Shown here piece by piece: positions 57,824-64,000 of a stretch of DNA of 64,000 nucleotides. The notes under the pieces were generated by a model. The model ran no database searches. It was given only the letters and a program-made list of their open reading frames with translations, and was not told the DNA's origin. The stretch comes from Echria macrotheca (lineage: Eukaryota; Ascomycota; Sordariomycetes; Sordariales; Schizotheciaceae). A program made the translations under genes and the position numbers. The stretch covers positions 620,001-684,000 of the forward strand of contig MU839834.1 of assembly GCA_030411725.1 (NCBI GenBank), read 5' to 3'. Positions within the stretch are counted from its first letter, which is position 1. Each line of letters opens with the position of its first letter.

Positions 57824-60800
57824 ATGCCCGGCTTGTTCTCCCGCCTCCGGGGCAAGGACAAGAAGAAGTCACAGCTAGTTGCCAACCAACTGCCTGCCAA
57901 GGAGGTCTGGGAAGACGCCTGGACCCGCAAGACGGTTGAGCCGGATGAGGTCCACGAATTGATTCGGCTCTGCACCGAAGAGCTCAAGGCTAGAGGTATG
58001 ACATCAATTCCAGCGTCCTCCTGCGACCCTCTCTCGGGGCCATGTACCACGCCGTCAGCTAACGCCTTGCCTGCAGCTCTTGACCTTCCATTCTTACTAC
58101 TTCCTTTCCGACCGACCTCCGACCCCAGTGCCGTTCGCACCTTTGTGCGACACTTTTTCGATGGCCGAGATGGCACGCAATCGCTGCGCGGAGAGGCGCT
58201 GGCAACCGAGCTGCGCATGACCGAGCCGATGGTAGGGGATACAGTTGGAAACCATGAATAAGCTGACGACGGTGCAGGTCATTTCCGGTGTGGTCAAGTG
58301 GTGCTGGTGCAGGTTACAAGGCGGCGTCGTGGGCTGGGACTCGTATGAACTCTTCAAAGTCGGCGAGCATGGTACGATAACCAGTGCAGGCAGTTCGATG
58401 GCAGAGGCACTGACATGTGACCCGCAGACTCCAACATGGCTCGGGATTCGTTCAAGACGTTTATCCCCTTGAGCGTCGAGAGCGAGGCACGGGTCGGCAT
58501 CATTTTCAGCTTCTTCGACCTCCTCTCGGCGGTCGCAGCCCACGGGAAGTCGAACGGTTTTGGCGGCCGCAAGCTCTCGCGGATGGCTGCATGGTGGGCT
58601 TTTGAGATCAGAGATGACGGCAATGGCTTTGAAGGCGGGTACCGGTCATGGCTAAGGCAAGCAGACGTCTCCTCCGAGCCTCGACCCTTCTACTAACGCT
58701 TCTGCAGGGCCGCCGACGCCACGAGCCACCTCTTCTTCGCCTATCTCCGGTCCCTGGCGCCTCAGCCTACAAGGGGCGGCATCTCGCTGCTCCCCATGTC
58801 GCTACAGAAGCTCCTGCAGGAAACCGAATATCCACCGCAACGGCCGGCACTTATGCAGTCATCCACCAACCGGGTGGCCATGATCGTCGACACCGTATCG
58901 CCCACGCCATTCGCACTGCTTCGGCGAGCTAATCACTTCCAATACCGTGACGAAGACCGCGCGCTCCGGGAATACGCCGAGTACGAGGATCCGGTCAGCG
59001 CGCTGACGGAGGAGTGCCGCAGAGTTCTTAGGGCCGTCTCTGCTGCGAACCAGTCCAAGGCCGTCTCTAGCTCCAAGCACTCGACCAGCTTGCGCGACGC
59101 GTCATGGTCCCGCTTCGAAGACATTGGGTTCGCCAGCGCTCTCGAGGAGGAGGATGAAGATGACGACAGCAGGATCGGTGCTGCCCGCCGCCAGCAGGGC
59201 CTGCGATCTACTCCTGCATCCGGCAATCTAGGACGGCCGACGACACCGTCATGGGCCGATTTTCTGTCATCTGGGTTCGTAGATGACAAGGGCCACAATC
59301 CGTCCAATATGTTGCTGCCGCCGGACAAGGTTCTTCCGCCGATCGAGACGGCCGTCCGGCAACGGAGCTCGCAATCGCACCGCCCCAGACTGGAGAGCGA
59401 GCCGCACCAGCTGGAGCCGGGCGAGCTAGCAAGCATTACCCGATTCGATCTGGACGACGCCTTCTGGTGGGTGTGGATGAGCAGCTTGGCACCCGAGGAG
59501 ACGGCTGAGAGGAAGGCGGCATTTGGCCGGTGTGCCGTGATCGAGACGGTGATTCGAACCGGACGCTGGCTGGTGATGGAGGAGATTGTCAAGGGGGCCG
59601 CGCCCGACCCCGAGGACGGTGCCTACATCGCCGAGAAGAAGAGCTTTTTCAGCTGGACGCGCAGAGGCAAGGGTGTCAGCCGGAGGAAGTCGACCGGGAA
59701 ACACGCCTTGGATAGGGGCGACAGTCTCAAGCCCAGCAGCACCATGGGCTTCAGCAAGACCAGCATCGGCCCGGACCAGCAGGCTAGGATCCAGGCAGCC
59801 GCCCTGCAGCTCCAGATGAAGGAAAAGCAGCGATCTCAACAGCCGCAGACACAGGAGAGGCGAGGAAGGGACGACTCGGACTTGATGGCTGAGAAGACTA
59901 ACAGCATTCTCACCCTCCAGCCGAGCATCCTGAGCGAAGCCTCGCCAGCAGTCAAGTGGGCTAACAAGTACGACAAGGAGGCAATCCGAGAGGCGTACCT
60001 GTCGAACTCGAATGCGGGCCGCGGCTCTACCGTATCAATCGGACACGATCCCATGACGAACGGCCATGACCGACCCCCAGAGCTGCCGCCTAAATCTCCG
60101 ATGCAGCTTCCACAGACCATTGCCCTCCCGACTTCCCCGTCGATGGTCAGCCGCGCCGAGACACCAGAGCCCGAGATTCCGAGGATGACAGAGAAGTCGG
60201 TTGAGGCACCGAGGGAGGCTCATCCGGTCGAGCGAGCGCAGGATGCGGGTCGGAGCACGCCTGCTCCACCGCCCAAGGAGTTCGATAGTATGGAGCTTGC
60301 ACGCGAGAATATGGTTTCCCCGGATCCCGATCTCAGCCCCGAGAGCAAGAAGCAGAGGAAGCTGCACAAGGACATGAACAAGGGCGCCGGGGCTGCTGGC
60401 GGAGGTGGCTTTAGGAAGCTGTTCACCCGTAACAAGAACAGGCAGTCAAAGCTTCCGGAGAACGCTGCCAGCGAGCTCAACTCTATGACTGCGGCCTTTG
60501 ACAGGGCATCTGCTTCGACCCCTACCCCGGCTCCTGCTCCGACACCGGCTCCTGTCCCGGTCGCAGCTCCTGCTCCTCAGCCTGTGGTGGAGAAGACCCC
60601 GGTCCAAGTGGAAAGGAGACGAGAGAGCGTTGGCCCTGCTGAATATCAAGCGCCCGCGCCGGCTCCTGCTCCTATTCCTGCTCATGTGTCCGCTGAGGTC
60701 CCCGTCTCGCCGAGGACACCACCCGTGCCCGAGCCAACCTACGAACCTGCTGTTCACGACGAGCCGAGCAACGAGCCCGCGATGAAGGAGGACTTCTCTC

Positions 60801-61291
60801 AGTTCGGTCAGGGACCTCTTCTCGATCAGCCTGCTTTCGCCCCTGGAGAAGACGGTGATGATGTCGATGAAGCCGTACCTCCTCCGATCGCCCGGCACTC
60901 GTCCCGCTCCCCGCTTCCGTCGCCGGTCTCGCCTGCCCCGGCAACGCTTGAGGATACCGCAGCACCGCCGCCGCCGCCGGTTGCTCGAAAGGTCGATCCC
61001 CAGGACCGATGGGCCCAGATCCGCAAGAACGCTGCCGAGCGGGCTGCCATGAAAACCACGCAGCCAGAGGAGAGGATCCAGCCGCCGCCCAGGAAGCCGG
61101 TTGAACTCGACGATGATACGAGTGGCGAGGAGAGTAAGTAAACCTAGTGTCATCCGTGAAGCAGTCCCTAATGCAATTTTTTAGCGATCGAGTCCCGCGT
61201 TGCCCGTATCAAGGCGCGGGTCGCTGAACTTACCAGCAGCGCTGAGGGGATCCACGGACCGGGCAGCCGGACGCCTCCGGTTCGTCGCTAG
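57824..61291 (+). CDS. Msb1/Mug8-domain protein (1060 aa, 6 exons)
   Basis: Exons 57824-57995, 58077-58231, 58278-58371, 58428-58656, 58708-61133 and 61185-61291; 3183 nt in frame. The start MPGLFSRLRGKDKKK and the blocks TRKTVEPDEVHELIRLCTEEL, LDLPFLLLPFRPTSDPSAVRTFVRHFF and VVKWCWCRLQGGVVGWDSYELF match the fungal Msb1/Mug8 domain (about residues 20-530), which includes DDAFWWVWMSSLAPEE and RTGRWLVMEEIVKG. Yeast Msb1 works with Cdc42, Rho1 and formins in polarised growth. The rest is mostly disordered, with Pro/Ala repeats (TPAPAPTPAPVPV) and a basic C-terminal helix in exon 6. The fourth intron (58657-58707) has a GC donor (AG|GCAAGC) with a perfect TACTAAC branch point. No signal or membrane segment. 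Confidence 0.92.
58657..58707 (+). other. GC-AG intron in the Msb1-domain gene
   Basis: 51 nt beginning GCAAGC after exon base AG and ending GCAG, with TACTAAC about 10 bases before the acceptor. It restores the frame from WLR to AADATSHLFFAYL. Confidence 0.85.
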
Positions 61292-62588
61292 TCGCGATGT
61301 CTGATCCTCATCGACGGCATCCACCACGCTCTCGTCGCAGCGGGCGATGAGGCGTCTAGAAAATGAAGATTGCAGAATATATACAACAGCTTCTCTTGTC
61401 GGGTGGACCTTTTTTGATTTTTATCGCCGGGCCTGATATAAGCCAGGTTTGACGGTCGGCCGGCGATAATACCCCATACCTCCTCGCCTTGTGTCGATTT
61501 TGTCGCGATGCGCCGGGTTTATGGTTTTGCCTCGCGTTCTTTTTTTCTCTCCATCTCCCAATGATACCACTAGATATTTCTGCGGGTGCTTTTTTTTTTG
61601 TAACTAAGGCGATGCGACAAAAACACGGCGTCGTCTGCAGTCTTGTTGATTCTCGACGATTGGAATCTCTCGGGTTGGTCCAAAAGATGGATGTCTGCTA
61701 TTCTACTCGTCACGTTTCCGTCGGTTGTGCCAAGGGATACTGACTCCGGCCGGGTATGCAGCTTTTGGCTGCTACAGGGAGGGTGGAGAGGGGGGGGGGG
61801 ATGGTGTCGAAGACTACGGAGAGAGACACCAAGGACTCGACCGCGGAGATGGGTGGTAGAAATTGAGAGAGGAGTGAGACTGCAAAGTTTGGGTTTGTTT
61901 GTTTTTTATCTCACTGATGTTCTTTTTTTTGATTTCCGACGGAGACGGAGACGGAGAGATTCCCTTTAATAAAAGAAGAGAACTGAGACTAGATGTGGTC
62001 TTGGTGGTCTCGGTGGTCTGACCGTCCGGCTGAAGGGAGGAAGGAATAAGGAACCCTCTAGGAAGTTAGTTGTTATTAGCGATTTGGGACTTTTTTTTAT
62101 TTCGTGAGGTCTCTCTTTATCAATATATTAATGCGAGTTGCTTTGGGTGTATCATTGGTGTTTTGAGTCTTGGTTGTGTTGTTGATTCATGTACTGTTGA
62201 AAACAACCAACACGAAGGATGTTGAACGGGTCGTGGATGAAGGAAGGGAGGGCTGGGAGGACTAGCGACAACCGTTGAAGATGTTCGGATTCTCAGAAAT
62301 ATATTCACAGCTTATTTCCGAGTAATAACTGGCCAGTCGAACTATGTTACAAGTAAAGAGAATGAATCTAATAAACCATATTGGATGGAGAATCTCAAAC
62401 ACACACAACAACATGAGGCGATGCGATAGAGGTAGTAAGGAAGTGGCCGACCCATGCAGAAACATATCAGACAGAAAACCCCCTAGGCCTAGCTGAACCA
62501 AGCAGAATACAAGAAAAAAAAAACCATCGAATCCTCGTTTCCACTGACTCACTCCCTCCTCTTCTAACCAACACAGAAAAGAAACCCA
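61292..62588. other. Convergent intergenic region, Msb1 gene / beta-glucosidase
   Basis: 1.3 kb of 3' UTR-like sequence with T-runs, a GGAGAC repeat near 61940-61956 and AT-rich segments. No gene seen. Confidence 0.6.
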
Positions 62589-64000
62589 TCAGAAAACCCA
62601 AGTAAACGACTCCTTAACCTCGAATTGGACAGAGTGCCTGTTTTCACACCACCAGGTTAGCTCACACATCCTCTCCAAACCATATATCGACCCCTCCCCT
62701 TCTCTCTCTCTCACAGACACACCAAAAAAAAAAGGAGAGAGAAAAAAAAACTTACTTGATATCCCCCGCCGAAGCCCCAACCAAAACCGTAAACACCCCC
62801 TCCTCAGCAACCCACCTCCCCACCGCGGTATCCCAATACCCAACCGCGCACCGATCAATCCCAATCCGCAAATGTTTCGTCTCCCCCGGTTCCAGCTCGA
62901 CCTTCTCAAACGCAACCAACTCCTTCTCGGGCCTCGGTAATCGTGCCTTCTCGTCGCGCACATAGATCTGGACCGTCTCGGCTCCCGCTCTGGGTCCGAC
63001 ATTGCTGATCCCCACGACCAGCTCGATTTTTTCGTTAGGGCCCAGCACTTTGGCCGAGAGGGATGGTCTGCCATACTCGAACTGCGTGTACGACAGGCCG
63101 TGGCCGAAGGGGAATAAAGGGGGGATGTTGACGCGGTCGTAGTGGCGGTAGCCTATGTAGAGGCCCTCGCCGTAGAAGACCTCTAAATTCTCGCCGGGCC
63201 AGTTGTGGTAGGCTGGTGTGTCTTGGAGGCGGCGGGGGAATGTGCACTTTTTATTTCGTCCTCGTTAGCTGCTACTTGGGGATGGGAAGGAAGTGTGTGA
63301 CGGTGAACAAAAACTTACAGGAAGCTTCCCGCTGGGATTCCTCAGACCAAACAAGACATCAGCAAGCGCATTGCCCGCCTCCTGCCCCTGGTACCACGCC
63401 TGGATAATAGCCGGCACGTCGTCAGCCCACGGCATGGTCACGGGCGAGCCCGACTGGTTGACCACAACAGTCCTTGGATTCGCTGCAACAACGGCTTCCA
63501 CCAAACGGTCCTGGCTGCCGTCCGACGGCAGGTCCATGGTCTGCCGATCATACCCCTCCGACTCCCACTCGGCATCGAGCCCAACAATAACAACAGCAAC
63601 GTCGGCCGCGCGGGCCGCGTCGACGGCCTCCTGCAGATAATCCACCCGGTCGGCCTCCTTGAACCCAATCCGACAGCCGCCGTACTTGTGCGTGACGCCA
63701 AACTGCTTCTGTTTGCTCACAGGCCGCAGCTCGTTGGTCATCTCGACGCGCAGCTCGACGGGCCTCCCGGCCTCCATGTCGACCTCTACCAGATAATCAA
63801 CGGACCCGTCGAACATGGCCTCGCCCTCCTCGGTCCAGTCCCACAGGTCGAGCGCCTGCGTGCCGTCGATGAACAGCCGTCCCGGGCCGACCGACATGAA
63901 CGAGATGGTGTGTTTTCCGGTCGACGTGGCCGTTAGGTTGGTCGTCACGATGGCCGACCACTCAGGCCCGACCTGCGCCAGGGGCGCCGAGTCCCACAGG
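62589..64000 (-). CDS. GH3 beta-glucosidase with PA14 insert (5' end outside window)
   Basis: Hydrolyses beta-glucosides; the 406 C-terminal residues are visible. Exons on the minus strand: from 64000 to 63319, 63246-62756 and 62637-62589. The visible part begins inside a PA14 domain (GKHTISFMSVGPGRLFIDG), then the GH3 C-terminal alpha/beta domain with VVIVGLDAEWESEGYDR, whose ESEGYDR glutamate is the acid/base in this branch (as in Kluyveromyces BglI), VVNQSGSPVTMPW, AWYQGQEAGNALADVLFG, KLPCTFPRRLQDTPAY, FPFGHGLSY, and a fibronectin-III-like tail. The last exon encodes HSVQFEVKESFTWVF; without the 118-nt intron the frame meets TAA at once after GDIK, so that stop is intronic. Nucleophile and signal region lie to the right. 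Secreted or cytosolic location cannot be judged. Confidence 0.92.

Overview
The window comes from the nuclear genome of a filamentous ascomycete, most likely a Sordariomycete of the Sordariales/Chaetomiaceae type. The coding exons are GC-rich. Almost every gene carries short introns (mostly 46-130 nt) with GTRNGT donors, CTAAC/CTGAC-like branch points and YAG acceptors. The gene set (ADE2 fused PurK-PurE, fungal Msb1/Mug8, Cdc1-type phosphoesterase, GH3 glucosidase) is typical of that group. The lineage is inferred from these features, not measured. I saw no transposon, rRNA, convincing tRNA or CRISPR array.

Layout. 0-7 kb: the 3' part of a G1 cyclin gene (+), a tRNA-dihydrouridine synthase of the Dus4 type (-), and divergently from it the ADE2 purine gene (+). 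7-16 kb: a small secreted protein of unknown function (-), a secreted protein with a duplicated cysteine module (+), the ER mannosyltransferase ALG12 (-) and a CorA-like membrane protein (-). 16-25 kb: actin-capping protein beta (+), an atypical extended SDR (+), a small conserved protein of unknown function (+) and a CBS-pair protein (-). 25-33 kb: a mitochondrial phosphate carrier (+), a 1200-residue sterol-glucosyltransferase-like protein with a Vps13-like patch and ubiquitin-interacting motifs (+), and an EasG/NmrA-like oxidoreductase (+). 33-54 kb: a 1197-residue protein ending in a conserved Cys/His motif (+), the SLC25A39/Mtm1-type carrier (+), the Cdc1/Ted1 phosphoesterase (+) and uracil-DNA glycosylase (+), separated by intergenic stretches of up to 5.2 kb. 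57-64 kb: an Msb1/Mug8-domain protein (+) and the 3' part of a GH3 beta-glucosidase (-), running off the right end.

The genes are mainly housekeeping and do not form an evident cluster. Two mitochondrial carriers, two ER/GPI/N-glycan functions and two SDR-type oxidoreductases occur, but their spacing and orientation give no sign of co-regulation. The only close divergent pair with a shared promoter is DUS4/ADE2. Exon joins below were derived by hand from reading-frame continuity, splice consensus and family conservation. Every complete multi-exon model closes in frame.

I did not find an obvious new multi-gene system. The best candidates for something under-described are the glucosyltransferase with Vps13-like and UIM segments, the secreted protein with two identically spaced cysteine modules, and the large protein with the conserved C-terminal Cys/His motif.
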